Of a DNA stretch of 64,000 bases, positions 9,205 through 17,476 are shown in pieces. Location of the stretch: NCBI GenBank assembly GCA_030123625.1, contig CP126121.1, positions 4,442,179-4,506,178 of the forward strand, given 5' to 3'. Positions within the stretch are counted from its first letter, which is position 1. Every line of letters begins with the position of its first letter. The translations under genes were made by a program, and so were the position numbers. This stretch comes from Nitrospira sp. (lineage in GTDB: Bacteria; Nitrospirota; Nitrospiria; Nitrospirales; Nitrospiraceae). A model generated the notes under the pieces. It was not told the origin of the DNA and did no database searches. It was given only the letters and a program-made list of their open reading frames with translations.

Positions 9205-9558
9205 ATGTCTGAAGAGAGTCATCGCTCGATCAAGAGTTCGGCAACCGTGCCGCAAGACATTCTCGACGAGATCGTGCGCCGCATTGTCGAAGTAGCTCAG
9301 CCCGATCAAATCATCTTATTCGGCTCTGCGGCGCGTGGCGAGATGGGACCGGACAGCGATCTTGACCTGCTTGTCATCAAGGCCGGCGTTCCGCACCGCC
9401 GTCGCTTGGGCCAGGCAATCCATCGTAATCTGTTCGGAGTCGGCGTGCCGGTCGATATCATCGTCGTGACTCCGGAAGACATACAAGCCTTTCAAGATAA
9501 GGTCGGGACTATTATCGGTCCGGCACTCAAGGAAGGAAAGCTGCTCTATGCCGCCTGA
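9205..9558 (+). CDS. MNT-family nucleotidyltransferase, module 2
   Basis: Nucleotidyltransferase-fold protein of 117 residues with IILFGSAARGEMGPDSDLDLLV, the GS...SDLD signature near residues 40-57. It is expected to be the antitoxin partner of the overlapping HEPN gene (11-base overlap). The sequence differs from modules 1 and 3 well beyond the motif, so it is a separate lineage. A 29-base piece of this gene (9258-9286) recurs with two mismatches at 10087-10115, between modules 2 and 3. It is the first gene after cas3 and lies in the same direction, so it may be read through from the cas operon. Confidence 0.84.
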   Translation: MSEESHRSIKSSATVPQDILDEIVRRIVEVAQPDQIILFGSAARGEMGPDSDLDLLVIKAGVPHRRRLGQAIHRNLFGVGVPVDIIVVTPEDIQAFQDKVGTIIGPALKEGKLLYAA

Positions 9559-9952
9559 CCATCGTGACCCGACGCAGGCATCGGAATGGCTTCGCCGAGC
9601 CCACAGCAACCTTGCCCGGGCGAGAGCGGGGCGTAGCGTTCCGGAGGTGCTGTATGAAGATCTTTGTTTTGATGCCCAACAAGCGGCGGAGAAAGCCATC
9701 AAAGCTGTCCTGGTGCACAGAAAGGTTGCATTTCCAAAGACGCACGATATTATTGATCTTCTCACCATCCTTCAACGAAGCGATCTGGAGGTTCCCGAGG
9801 AAATTCAACAGGCCGACTTATTAACCGGGTATGCCGTGGAAACCCGGTACCCTGGGTTGTCTGAAGAGGTGACCCAAGAGGATTATGCTCAGGCTCTTGA
9901 GCTCACCGAGCGAGTCGTCCGATGGGCGGAGTCTTTGCTTTCGCCACGGTGA
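9548..9952 (+). CDS. HEPN-domain protein, module 2
   Basis: HEPN protein of 134 residues of the classical PF05168 type: CFDAQQAAEKAIKAVL around residues 41-56, FPKTHDIIDLL, and TGYAVETRYPG around 98-108. These blocks are typical of HEPN proteins paired with MNT nucleotidyltransferases. It overlaps the MNT gene by 11 bases. A predicted RNase toxin role is family knowledge. It is only distantly related to the HEPN proteins of modules 1 and 3. Confidence 0.83.
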   Translation: MPPDHRDPTQASEWLRRAHSNLARARAGRSVPEVLYEDLCFDAQQAAEKAIKAVLVHRKVAFPKTHDIIDLLTILQRSDLEVPEEIQQADLLTGYAVETRYPGLSEEVTQEDYAQALELTERVVRWAESLLSPR

Positions 9953-10086
9953 GAAGAGCACAGGTCTTGAGCGCTCGCCTTCTCCGGCGCGGCGCTGCTG
10001 CTCATGGAACGCGATGAAAGGCCAGGCATGACATGACTCATCTCCCACGACGGCAGCTTGAACTGGCGCAAAGCATTTGACCAAAG

Positions 10087-10115
10087 CATTCTCGACGAGA
10101 TCGTGTGCCGTATTG
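10087..10115 (+). pseudogene. Decayed fragment of a module-2-like MNT gene
   Basis: This 29-base stretch matches 9258-9286 of the module 2 MNT gene at 27 of 29 positions and still encodes ILDEIVCRI in one frame, against ILDEIVRRI in the intact gene. No start, GS motif or intact frame surrounds it. It lies in the 265-base gap between modules 2 and 3, where I see nothing else recognisable. It suggests a partial duplication or the remains of a lost fourth module. Confidence 0.6.
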
Positions 10116-10217
10116 CAAGGCGGTCTTTCAAGAGAAGCGGATTGAGATGACAAACGTCAGGCATTCGGCGATGATCCGGCTGAAGGGACATGGACGAATT
10201 GCTGTAAAGGAGGCCTC

Positions 10218-10559
10218 ATGGGGAATGTTGCACTCCTGAAACCGAAGGATGCCGCCGCGATCGACGAGTTTGTTCAGACGATTCGGTCAGGACTTCAGAG
10301 CCATGTAGTCGATCTGAAGCTGTTTGGTTCAAAGGCGACAGGTCGGGATGTCGAGGAATCCGACATTGACGTTCTAATTGTCGTTGATCAGAAGACACCC
10401 GGGCTCGAAGATCGAATTGTGGACATCGCCTTCGACGTGAACCTAGCGCACGATGTCTACATTTCGCCCCGTGTGATCGACAAGGCAATTCTTGACGATC
10501 CGGTTTGGAAAATCACTCCGTTTCTGCGCCACATTGCCGCGGAAGGGGTTCCCTTGTGA
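10218..10559 (+). CDS. MNT-family nucleotidyltransferase, module 3
   Basis: Nucleotidyltransferase-fold protein of 113 residues. The signature LFGSKATGRDVEESDIDVLI has the GS pair followed by SDID metal ligands. The start is well supported by AAAGGAGG four bases upstream of the ATG, one of the strongest ribosome sites in the locus. Its stop overlaps the GTG start of the HEPN gene. It is expected to neutralise or modify the HEPN partner; no direct evidence for a link to CRISPR function beyond position. Confidence 0.84.
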   Translation: MGNVALLKPKDAAAIDEFVQTIRSGLQSHVVDLKLFGSKATGRDVEESDIDVLIVVDQKTPGLEDRIVDIAFDVNLAHDVYISPRVIDKAILDDPVWKITPFLRHIAAEGVPL

Positions 10560-10960
10560 AAGCTGAGGTCAAGGCGTTGGCTCGCCATCGCATATCTCGC
10601 GCACACGAGGCGTTCGCTGAAGGCGACTACTTGCTTACCAAAGGCTCACTGACAGGAGCCGTGAACCGTTTCTACTATGCGGGATTTTATGCTGCCCGGG
10701 CGCTTCTCGCTACGAAAGAGATCGATTCCTCTCGACACAGCGGTGTGATCTCTCTCTTCCAGAAACACTTTGTGATAACAGACCAGGTGAGTCAAGCACA
10801 CGCGAAGGCTCTGCCGCGCTCGTTCGAAAAGCGTCAGAACACGGATTATGCCGACTTTGTCACGATCGCTCCAGAGGAGGCCCGAAGCGTCCGGGAGGAT
10901 ATCCGAGCTTTCTTGGAGGAGTGTACGGAATTGCTTGAGCGTCTGTTGGCCGTTGAATAG
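10556..10960 (+). CDS. HEPN-domain protein (UPF0332-like), module 3
   Basis: HEPN protein of 134 residues starting at a GTG that overlaps the MNT stop (GTGA). The frame is open upstream to 10505, but those residues are the out-of-frame end of the MNT gene. Visible hallmarks are AVNRFYYAGFYAARALL, SRHSGVISLFQKHF and RQNTDYADF. They parallel module 1 (AVSRAYYAMFYTAQVLL, KHSAVIAAF, RAEGDY), so modules 1 and 3 are the same subtype although diverged. cas1 starts 39 bases downstream. Confidence 0.82.
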   Translation: MKAEVKALARHRISRAHEAFAEGDYLLTKGSLTGAVNRFYYAGFYAARALLATKEIDSSRHSGVISLFQKHFVITDQVSQAHAKALPRSFEKRQNTDYADFVTIAPEEARSVREDIRAFLEECTELLERLLAVE

Positions 10961-10999
10961 CGGACTCAGAAGTCCCATCAGAATGGTTAAGGGGCACTA

Positions 11000-12217
11000 A
11001 TGGTAGCTCACCCGTCCGAAGCGAATCCCCTCCCCCGCATCCATCCGGAAATTCCGCCACCTCAGCCCGTTCGCGTGCTGCCTCCGGCACAGATCAATCT
11101 GTTCACCGGTGAGCCGGAAGCGGTGGTGGTGCCGATTGAGACGGAACCGCCTGATGGCGAGGAGCGAATCATCGATGAAGGGATCCGGATGGTCAAGACC
11201 GGCGATACCTCCCAGGTGGTCTTGTCCGGCTTTGGGATGTTTCTGTCGAAAAAGAGCGAGCGGTTGTTAGTTCGACAAGGCAAGACCGTCGTCTACGAGT
11301 TCCCGCTGTTCCGGTTGAGCGAGGTGGTCGTGGCGTCGCGCGGAGTGACGCTCTCCTCCGATTTGGTCGAGGAACTGTGTCAGCGCGGCATTCGCCTGAG
11401 TTTTCTGACCAATGGTGGGAAGCCCTATGCGATGCTCAGCTCTCCGATGCTGACGGCCACGGTGGTCTCGCGACGAGAGCAATTGGCGGCGATCGCGGAT
11501 GAACGGGGTGTCACGTTTGCCAAGCTGATCGTCGGCGGCAAGCTCACGAGCCAGGAACGGCTGCTTCGCTATTTCGGCAAGTACCTCAAGCAAGCCGATC
11601 CGGAACGATTCGCGCGCCTGGATCGACTTGCAGAGCAACTCGCGGACTTGCGGCCGGCGGTCGATCGGATCGCAGCTTTGCGGATCGACGACGTGCGCGA
11701 CTCACTGATGGGTTATGAGGGCACAGGGGGGCGGCTCTATTGGGAAGGCGTCAGGGAGATCATCGGCCAACGCGGCGAATTTATGGGTCGCGAGCATCGC
11801 GGCGCGACGGATGCGGTCAATTCTCTCCTCAACTATGGGTACGGGATTCTGTACTCGCAGGTGTGGGGCGCGGTGCTCAATGCCGGACTCGAACCTTTCG
11901 CCGGGTTTCTGCACGTGGATCGACCGGGGAAGCCGTCCTTGGTCCTGGACCTCGTCGAGGAATTTCGCCAGCCGGTCGTGGATCGCACCGTGATCGCGCA
12001 TATCAACCTGGGCGAAGCCGTCACGTTGCGAGCCGGGATGTTGGATGAAGAGACCCGCGCTCGCTATGCCGCCAAGATTCTGGAGCGGCTCGAGTCCACC
12101 GAAACGGTGAAGGGGAAGAAGTATCAGATCAAATCGATCATCCAGATGCAGGCGCGGAGTCTTTGCACGTTCCTCCGGCGCGAAGGCGACTATAAGCCGT
12201 TTGGGTTTAAGTGGTAG
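11000..12217 (+). CDS. cas1: Cas1 integrase with an N-terminal extension
   Basis: Metal-dependent integrase of spacer acquisition. The core begins near residue 64 (MVKTGDTSQVVLSGFGMFLS) and contains GVTLSSDLVEEL, RGIRLSFL, the acidic site MGYEG, and the C-terminal catalytic HVDRPGKPSLVLDLVEEFR with its His and Asp. The first 60 residues are Pro-rich (PEIPPPQPVRVLPPAQ) and unlike standard Cas1. Either this is a true extension or translation starts at the internal ATG, codon 64, which has GAAGGG upstream. At 405 residues it is longer than the usual 320-345. It begins 39 bases after the module 3 HEPN gene. Confidence 0.92.
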   Translation: MVAHPSEANPLPRIHPEIPPPQPVRVLPPAQINLFTGEPEAVVVPIETEPPDGEERIIDEGIRMVKTGDTSQVVLSGFGMFLSKKSERLLVRQGKTVVYEFPLFRLSEVVVASRGVTLSSDLVEELCQRGIRLSFLTNGGKPYAMLSSPMLTATVVSRREQLAAIADERGVTFAKLIVGGKLTSQERLLRYFGKYLKQADPERFARLDRLAEQLADLRPAVDRIAALRIDDVRDSLMGYEGTGGRLYWEGVREIIGQRGEFMGREHRGATDAVNSLLNYGYGILYSQVWGAVLNAGLEPFAGFLHVDRPGKPSLVLDLVEEFRQPVVDRTVIAHINLGEAVTLRAGMLDEETRARYAAKILERLESTETVKGKKYQIKSIIQMQARSLCTFLRREGDYKPFGFKW

Positions 12218-12340
12218 TCCGCAGTCGGCAAACCGCGATCTGCTGTCCGCCGTTCGTATCCGTAAACAGCTTCGAGACCGTCTAGAGTGAGGGCCGGTAG
12301 CGGATAGTGGATCACAGCACACTGGCGGCGGATAGCGGCC

Positions 12341-12658
12341 ATGGACGAAGTCACCACCTATGTGCTCTACGATATTCCCGATGATGCCGCGCGGACCAAG
12401 ATTGCGGAGGTGTGCAAAGACTACGGGTTGGAGCGCATCCAATTCAGCGCCTTTTCTGGAACTCTGACACGCAATATGCGGGAGGAATTATTTCTCCGGT
12501 TGCAGGACACGTTGGGCGAACGAGCGGGAAAGATTCTTCTCCAGCCCGTGTGCGAAAAAGACGTCCGGCTCGGTTTACGCGTGGAGAACGACGATGGAGG
12601 CATCGAACCAGAGGCATTCCGAGCTGATGCTGCGGGTGAACGACCTGAAGCAGTATGA
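12341..12658 (+). CDS. cas2: Cas2
   Basis: Small ferredoxin-fold protein that dimerises between Cas1 dimers in the adaptation complex. The N-terminal TYVLYDIPDDAART has the conserved Asp after the first strand, and IQFSAFSGTLT forms the second strand typical of Cas2. It is 105 residues, about 10-20 longer than usual; the extra C-terminus (GIEPEAFRADAAGERPEAV) overlaps the first 65 bases of cas4 and is probably a free tail. The 123-base gap from cas1 contains no gene. Confidence 0.9.
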   Translation: MDEVTTYVLYDIPDDAARTKIAEVCKDYGLERIQFSAFSGTLTRNMREELFLRLQDTLGERAGKILLQPVCEKDVRLGLRVENDDGGIEPEAFRADAAGERPEAV

Positions 12659-13196
12659 GTATTGCCCGCGCGTCGTGTTTTACCAGTACGTCATGCCGGT
12701 CGAGCGGAAAGCGACTTTTAAAATGGAACATGGCAGATCGGCTGAAGATCGGCTGGATGAGTTGGAGCGACGTCGGGGCGTGCGCCGGTATGGTCTGCCC
12801 GATGGCCGACGCCATTTTCATGTGTGGCTCACTTCCCACAGTCTTGGGCTGTCCGGCAAGCTGGACTTGCTGATCGAATCGTCGACCGGTTGGTATCCGG
12901 TCGATTTCAAGGAGACGACCGGCGCGGTACGTTCCAATCATCTGGTGCAATTGTGCGGCTATGCGTTCCTGGTCGAAGAGACGTACGGAGGCTCGGTCCC
13001 TCAAGGATTCATTTACCTCATTCCCGGGGATTGTGTCGAACCCGTGGCATTGACGGATCAGCTTAGAGCCGACACGCTCAATGCCCTTGATTGGATTCGC
13101 GAGATGATCCGGTTGCAGCGCGTGCCGGAGCCGACCGAGATTCGAGCCCGTTGTACGGACTGTGAGTACCGCAATTACTGTGGGGATGTATTTTGA
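12594..13196 (+). CDS. cas4: Cas4 RecB-like exonuclease
   Basis: Iron-sulfur RecB-family nuclease that trims prespacers and helps select PAM-adjacent DNA. The four cluster cysteines are visible: Cys24 (YEYCPR) and Cys187, Cys190 and Cys196 (CTDCEYRNYC). The nuclease core GKLDLLIE...WYPVDFKET gives Asp91, Asp104 and Lys106. Its ATG lies 65 bases inside cas2 in another frame, so the pair is coupled. It is the last cas gene; the leader begins at its stop. The order cas1-cas2-cas4 differs from the common cas4-cas1-cas2. Confidence 0.9.
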   Translation: MEASNQRHSELMLRVNDLKQYEYCPRVVFYQYVMPVERKATFKMEHGRSAEDRLDELERRRGVRRYGLPDGRRHFHVWLTSHSLGLSGKLDLLIESSTGWYPVDFKETTGAVRSNHLVQLCGYAFLVEETYGGSVPQGFIYLIPGDCVEPVALTDQLRADTLNALDWIREMIRLQRVPEPTEIRARCTDCEYRNYCGDVF

Positions 13197-13393
13197 GCCG
13201 GGCATTGCTGACCGTTTTCCATCGTCCGTTACCCGATATCCGATGATACAGAGCTGAATACGGACGACGGGCAACGGTTGACAGACAACGGACTTTCGCA
13301 AACCACCCCGGCTTTATGACAATTGCCAGGTTTTCGATAAATTGGTGTTCGGGAGTGCCGAATTGGTTAGGTTTATTGAGACCTTCGTGAGCG
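13197..13393 (+). promoter_or_regulatory. CRISPR leader
   Basis: The 197 bases between the cas4 stop and the first repeat are AT-richer near the array (for example CGATAAATTGG). They include an imperfect inverted repeat, CCGTTACCCG (13226-13235) against CGGGCAACGG (13268-13277), which could form a hairpin after cas4. Leader status is inferred because cas1-cas2-cas4 adjoin this end and the repeat's 3' end gives the expected crRNA handle. No clear promoter boxes seen. Confidence 0.6.
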
Positions 13394-15101
13394 GTTGAAA
13401 AGTCCTTCCCTATGAAGAGGGAACTGAAAGCTAGAAGGGACGCCGATCCGAGGGTGGAAGATGCTCACGTTGAAAAGTCCTTCCCTATGAAGAGGGAACT
13501 GAAAGCTGGAATCTTGATGCCGTTAGAATTGGCCCCGATCGTTGAAAAGTCCTTCCCTATGAAGAGGGAACTGAAAGTCGTTTTAACTTACCCTCGCCAG
13601 GTGCCGCCAATCGCGTTGAAAAGTCCTTCCCTATGAAGAGGGAACTGAAAGATGATCGCCTTGGGCGTGCGCTTCACAGACGGCTTGCGTTGAAAAGTCC
13701 TTCCCTATGAAGAGGGAACTGAAAGAGGGGCACCAGTTGCCGATCACGTTTGTGATTGAGTTGAAAAGTCCTTCCCTATGAAGAGGGAACTGAAAGCAAA
13801 GCCGTGATATTCGGCCACTGCCCCATTCGCCCAGTTGAAAAGTCCTTCCCTATGAAGAGGGAACTGAAAGAGATTCATCCCATTCTCCCTTTAAGAGACA
13901 ATGCTGTTGAAAAGTCCTTCCCTATGAAGAGGGAACTGAAAGTGAAACAGGGGAGAAGTATAACTTCCTTCGGAGTGTGTTGAAAAGTCCTTCCCTATGA
14001 AGAGGGAACTGAAAGGTAGGTTAAGGCTGGGGTGACGAGGCGATACGGTAGGGTTGAAAAGTCCTTCCCTATGAAGAGGGAACTGAAAGGTACCGGAATT
14101 GGTCGTACTGGTGACATACTGCGGTTGAAAAGTCCTTCCCTATGAAGAGGGAACTGAAAGCAACTTATGCAGCAGCATCTGAATCTCTAATACAGTTGAA
14201 AAGTCCTTCCCTATGAAGAGGGAACTGAAAGAGAGGAAGAGGATACCGAGAACTATCATGGTCATTGTTGAAAAGTCCTTCCCTATGAAGAGGGAACTGA
14301 AAGCAATAGTGAAGCGGTTGGAGCTTGCGGAACTCTCAGTTGAAAAGTCCTTCCCTATGAAGAGGGAACTGAAAGCCTTAATGCTGGTATTTATAACGAA
14401 CCTTGTGAGTGTTGAAAAGTCCTTCCCTATGAAGAGGGAACTGAAAGACGAAATGTTGGTGACCGGTCGGACCAAGGAACTCGTTGAAAAGTCCTTCCCT
14501 ATGAAGAGGGAACTGAAAGATGGTAAGCCTCTTGGTGCTTCCGGCTGGAGATGGGTTGAAAAGTCCTTCCCTATGAAGAGGGAACTGAAAGTATTCATGA
14601 GTTGTGCGAGATAAACAGGACCATGTGTTGAAAAGTCCTTCCCTATGAAGAGGGAACTGAAAGCTAGCATTTCCTTAAGCTCGTTTCCCGCCCTCTAGGG
14701 TTGAAAAGTCCTTCCCTATGAAGAGGGAACTGAAAGGGTGCATACGAAATCGTATTTCAGGGAGGCGGCCTAGGTTGAAAAGTCCTTCCCTATGAAGAGG
14801 GAACTGAAAGTATTCAGATGCATACGCCTCTGCACGTCACAACGCTGTTGAAAAGTCCTTCCCTATGAAGAGGGAACTGAAAGATACAATGCATTGTACA
14901 TGCCGATATATACCCCATTGTTGAAAAGTCCTTCCCTATGAAGAGGGAACTGAAAGCAACCAACAGGTGCAGGCCGGTCGGCGGGGCCGGCGTTGAAAAG
15001 TCCTTCCCTATGAAGAGGGAACTGAAAGGCTGGCGCCGGGAGCTCCCTCGCATGTGCGCGTGCAGTTGAAAAGTCCTTCCCTATGAAGAGGGAACTGAAA
15101 G
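13394..15101 (+). CRISPR. CRISPR array, 24 repeats of 37 bp and 23 spacers
   Basis: Repeats start at 13394, 13469, 13541, 13615, 13689, 13760, 13834, 13906, 13979, 14053, 14124, 14195, 14267, 14339, 14411, 14483, 14555, 14627, 14700, 14774, 14847, 14920, 14992 and 15065. All appear identical, beginning GTTGAAAAGTCC and ending GAACTGAAAG. Spacers are 34-38 bases. Each repeat holds a 6-bp perfect stem TTCCCT/AGGGAA around the loop ATGAAG; cleavage by Cas6 at its 3' base would leave an 8-base handle ACTGAAAG, close to the common ATTGAAAC. This fixes transcription to the + strand with the leader on the cas side. I saw no spacer matching other parts of the window by eye. Confidence 0.99.
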
Positions 15102-15406
15102 GAAGTGAAGCGGACATGAGGAAACGCATAGGAGAACGATAGTGTGTTAATCGAGAATCGTCACGTCTGAGTGAACCTGTGCGAGCAGCGTAATTGCATC
15201 CCCTCCAACATTTGGGTTATTTTTCATGCCTCAGTATGGATACTTGAATATCGATTCACAACCTCGTTTGTTTTTAGTTATCGCATCAACGTGAGTACGG
15301 AACACTTTTTTGAGAAAATGTGGAAATCCTACAAAAATCCAGACACTGTGTGTGCAGCAAGGTTGTGCTCCTGTGATATTCGATACCAGGACCAACAGTA
15401 AACCGC
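15102..15406. other. Gene-free stretch after the CRISPR array
   Basis: No coding signal, degenerate repeat or mobile-element end is recognisable in these 305 bases. The trailing end of the array has no decayed repeat copies. Confidence 0.6.
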
Positions 15407-16606
15407 ATGCAGACTTGTGATTTTCTCGTCATCGGGGGCGGGGTGATCGGGCTCAGCATCGCCCGGGAACTCCGTAGACGTCGGACGGACGCCCGTGTGT
15501 TGTTGATCGAAAAGGAGCCTTCCTGTGGAGCTCACGCCAGCGGACGTAATAGCGGCGTGCTCCATGCAGGGTTCTATTACTCGCCGGACAGCCTCAAAGC
15601 GAAGTTTACCCGCCTCGGAAATGAACGACTCACCGCCTATTGTGAGGAGAAGCGAATTCCTCTCAATAAATGCGGTAAGCTGGTCGTCGCGAAGGATGCT
15701 GCAGATTTGCCCTCACTCGATGAATTATTCCGTCGCGGTCAACTCAACGACATTGAGCTCCAGGTACTCACCGATGCGGAAGCCAAATCCATAGAACCGC
15801 GTGTAAAAACATACCAACGGGCCCTCTATTCTCCCCGCACCTCGACGGTAAGCCCGCTCCAGGTGGTCAATGCGATGCAGCAAGATGCACTCCGTGAGGG
15901 CATTCAAATTCAGTGTGGCACGGCTTATCGCGGACGGGACAAGGGGAAAGTTCGGACGAACCAAGACGGCATCGAAGCCGGATATGTCGTCAATGCCGCA
16001 GGTCTGTATGCCGACAAAATCGCCATAGACTATGGATTCTCGGAAAAGTATCGCATCCTGCCGTTTAAGGGCCTCTACCTCTATTCCGACGAACCACCGG
16101 GCGCGATTCGCACGAATATTTATCCGGTTCCGGATCTCAGGAATCCGTTCCTAGGTGTCCACTTCACGATCACGGCGGACGGTAAGACCAAGATCGGTCC
16201 GACCGCCATTCCGGCTTTGTGGCGCGAGAATTATGAGGGGTTCGGCAACGTCAATTTTCGTGAGCTCGTCGAAGTCGCGAGTCGAGGACTCGGGCTCCTG
16301 ACCGGGGCTGGATTCGATTTCCGACGCTTGGCGATGGAGGAGATCGCAAAATATTCACGGAGCAAGATGGTGTCGCTTGCCTCGGTACTCGCCGAGGGCG
16401 TGGTCGAGCGTCACTACCGAACCTGGGGTCGTCCAGGAATCAGAGCCCAGCTGCTCGATATCACGAAGAGAAAGCTTGAAATGGATTTCGTTTTGGAAGG
16501 CGACGACCGCTCCATGCACGTGCTCAACGCCGTGTCTCCCGCCTTTACCTGTTCACTTCCCTTCGCAAGCTATGTCTGCGATCGTATCGACAAAGCGATA
16601 GGCTAA
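15407..16606 (+). CDS. lhgO: L-2-hydroxyglutarate oxidase/dehydrogenase
   Basis: FAD-dependent oxidoreductase of the DAO family that oxidises L-2-hydroxyglutarate to 2-oxoglutarate. The N-terminal dinucleotide site FLVIGGGVIGLSIAREL is followed by ASGRNSGVLHAGFYYSPDSLKAKF, strongly characteristic of LhgO. Further blocks are GLYADKIA and the C-terminal substrate region. The 399-residue length matches the family. The ATG at 15407 has no good ribosome site but lies directly before the FAD motif. It stands alone; a piece of dispersed repeat follows. Other DAO-family enzymes are less likely. Confidence 0.88.
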   Translation: MQTCDFLVIGGGVIGLSIARELRRRRTDARVLLIEKEPSCGAHASGRNSGVLHAGFYYSPDSLKAKFTRLGNERLTAYCEEKRIPLNKCGKLVVAKDAADLPSLDELFRRGQLNDIELQVLTDAEAKSIEPRVKTYQRALYSPRTSTVSPLQVVNAMQQDALREGIQIQCGTAYRGRDKGKVRTNQDGIEAGYVVNAAGLYADKIAIDYGFSEKYRILPFKGLYLYSDEPPGAIRTNIYPVPDLRNPFLGVHFTITADGKTKIGPTAIPALWRENYEGFGNVNFRELVEVASRGLGLLTGAGFDFRRLAMEEIAKYSRSKMVSLASVLAEGVVERHYRTWGRPGIRAQLLDITKRKLEMDFVLEGDDRSMHVLNAVSPAFTCSLPFASYVCDRIDKAIG

Positions 16607-16614
16607 CATGACAG

Positions 16615-16650
16615 GTTGTTGAAAAAGTCCTCCAGCTGCGTTCTCGCATC
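16615..16650. repeat. Partial copy of a dispersed palindromic repeat
   Basis: GTTGTTGAAAAAGTCC followed by TCCAGCTGCG and TTCTCGCATC matches the left part of the fuller element at 17975-18090. Only the first third is present. It lies between lhgO and the convergent SAM hydrolase gene. Confidence 0.65.
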
Positions 16651-16674
16651 ATTTTGAATTCGGACTCGCACTGG

Positions 16675-17475
16675 TCAGCATAGCCGTACTTCTTCACCAA
16701 CGCCGACTTGCAGGCTTTGGGCCGCATTGTTCTCCTGCAGGAAGATTTCCAAGTTCCCGCTGCTGTTGATCAACGCAGATGGCGTCTGACGACTCCCTTG
16801 GCTGTAGCTGCCGACCAATTCGTTAATGACATGCGTACCGATACGGATCTCCACCTCGGATTGTCCATTCGCTGCTCGAAATTCCCGTACCTGCCTCGCA
16901 GTGATGTTAGAGATGAGATTTCCGAAGCGATCGACGGAAACGATTCTCCCGATAAGAAAGTCATCGTGCAAAACCGGTACTGCCACGGAACGTCGGATCG
17001 GATCATGGATCGCCGGACCAAAAAATGACGGTGGCACGCCTTTGCTCAACCATGCGGCAGCCGGTGCGAACACATCCCGACCGTCAAAGGTCGAACCGGC
17101 CGTCTCCAGACGATATTGCGGGTTGTTGATCTGCCACACCTTCGCCTCAGTCTCCTGTTCCAGGACTTCGGTGAACATCCCATTGTCCGGACCGACAAAG
17201 AGCGAGCCGGCTGCAGACACGAGCAACGCCCGACGCTCGGTCCCGACTCCGGGATCAACCACGGCCACATGGATGGTGCCGTCCGGAAAATAGCGATAGC
17301 AGGATTTCAAAAAGTACCCGGCTTCTTGAATTTGGTGAGAGGCGATCTGGTGGGAGAGGTCGACGACGACGGCAGAGGAATTGATCGATAGAATCACCCC
17401 TTTCATGCTGGCCACAAAACAATCACGCTCACCGAAATCCGTCAGCAGCGTGATGAGGGGGCGTGCATTCGGCAC
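16675..17475 (-). CDS. SAM hydroxide adenosyltransferase (DUF62 family)
   Basis: Member of the SAM-dependent chlorinase/fluorinase-like family whose common members hydrolyse S-adenosylmethionine to adenosine and methionine. N-terminal ITLLTDFGERDCFVASMKG and VVDPGVGTERR are signature blocks, followed by FVGPDNGMF and DGRDVFAPAAAWL; the C-terminal domain has VDRFGNLISNI. I place the start at the GTG at 17475, just after the greA stop, with GAGG about 9 bases upstream. An earlier TTG at 17505 would overlap greA. It is probably cotranscribed with greA. Its physiological role is not established by context. Confidence 0.85.
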   Translation of the reverse strand: MPNARPLITLLTDFGERDCFVASMKGVILSINSSAVVVDLSHQIASHQIQEAGYFLKSCYRYFPDGTIHVAVVDPGVGTERRALLVSAAGSLFVGPDNGMFTEVLEQETEAKVWQINNPQYRLETAGSTFDGRDVFAPAAAWLSKGVPPSFFGPAIHDPIRRSVAVPVLHDDFLIGRIVSVDRFGNLISNITARQVREFRAANGQSEVEIRIGTHVINELVGSYSQGSRQTPSALINSSGNLEIFLQENNAAQSLQVGVGEEVRLC

Positions 17476-17476
17476 G

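Noticed and set aside
13226-13277. Inverted repeat after cas4 as a rho-independent terminator
   Set aside because: The loop is 32 bases, the stem has a mismatch and there is no T-run; it was noted as part of the leader only.
13431-15064. Self-targeting spacers against genes or insertion sequences in this window
   Set aside because: No match was seen by eye; a proper search of each spacer with mismatches would be needed to exclude it.
14140-15129. Open frames of 79-176 codons on both strands inside the CRISPR array, with repeated peptides such as FSSLFIGKDFST
   Set aside because: They are translations of the repeats, whose 37-base length plus spacer sizes happen to avoid stops; they have no start signals and no independent content.
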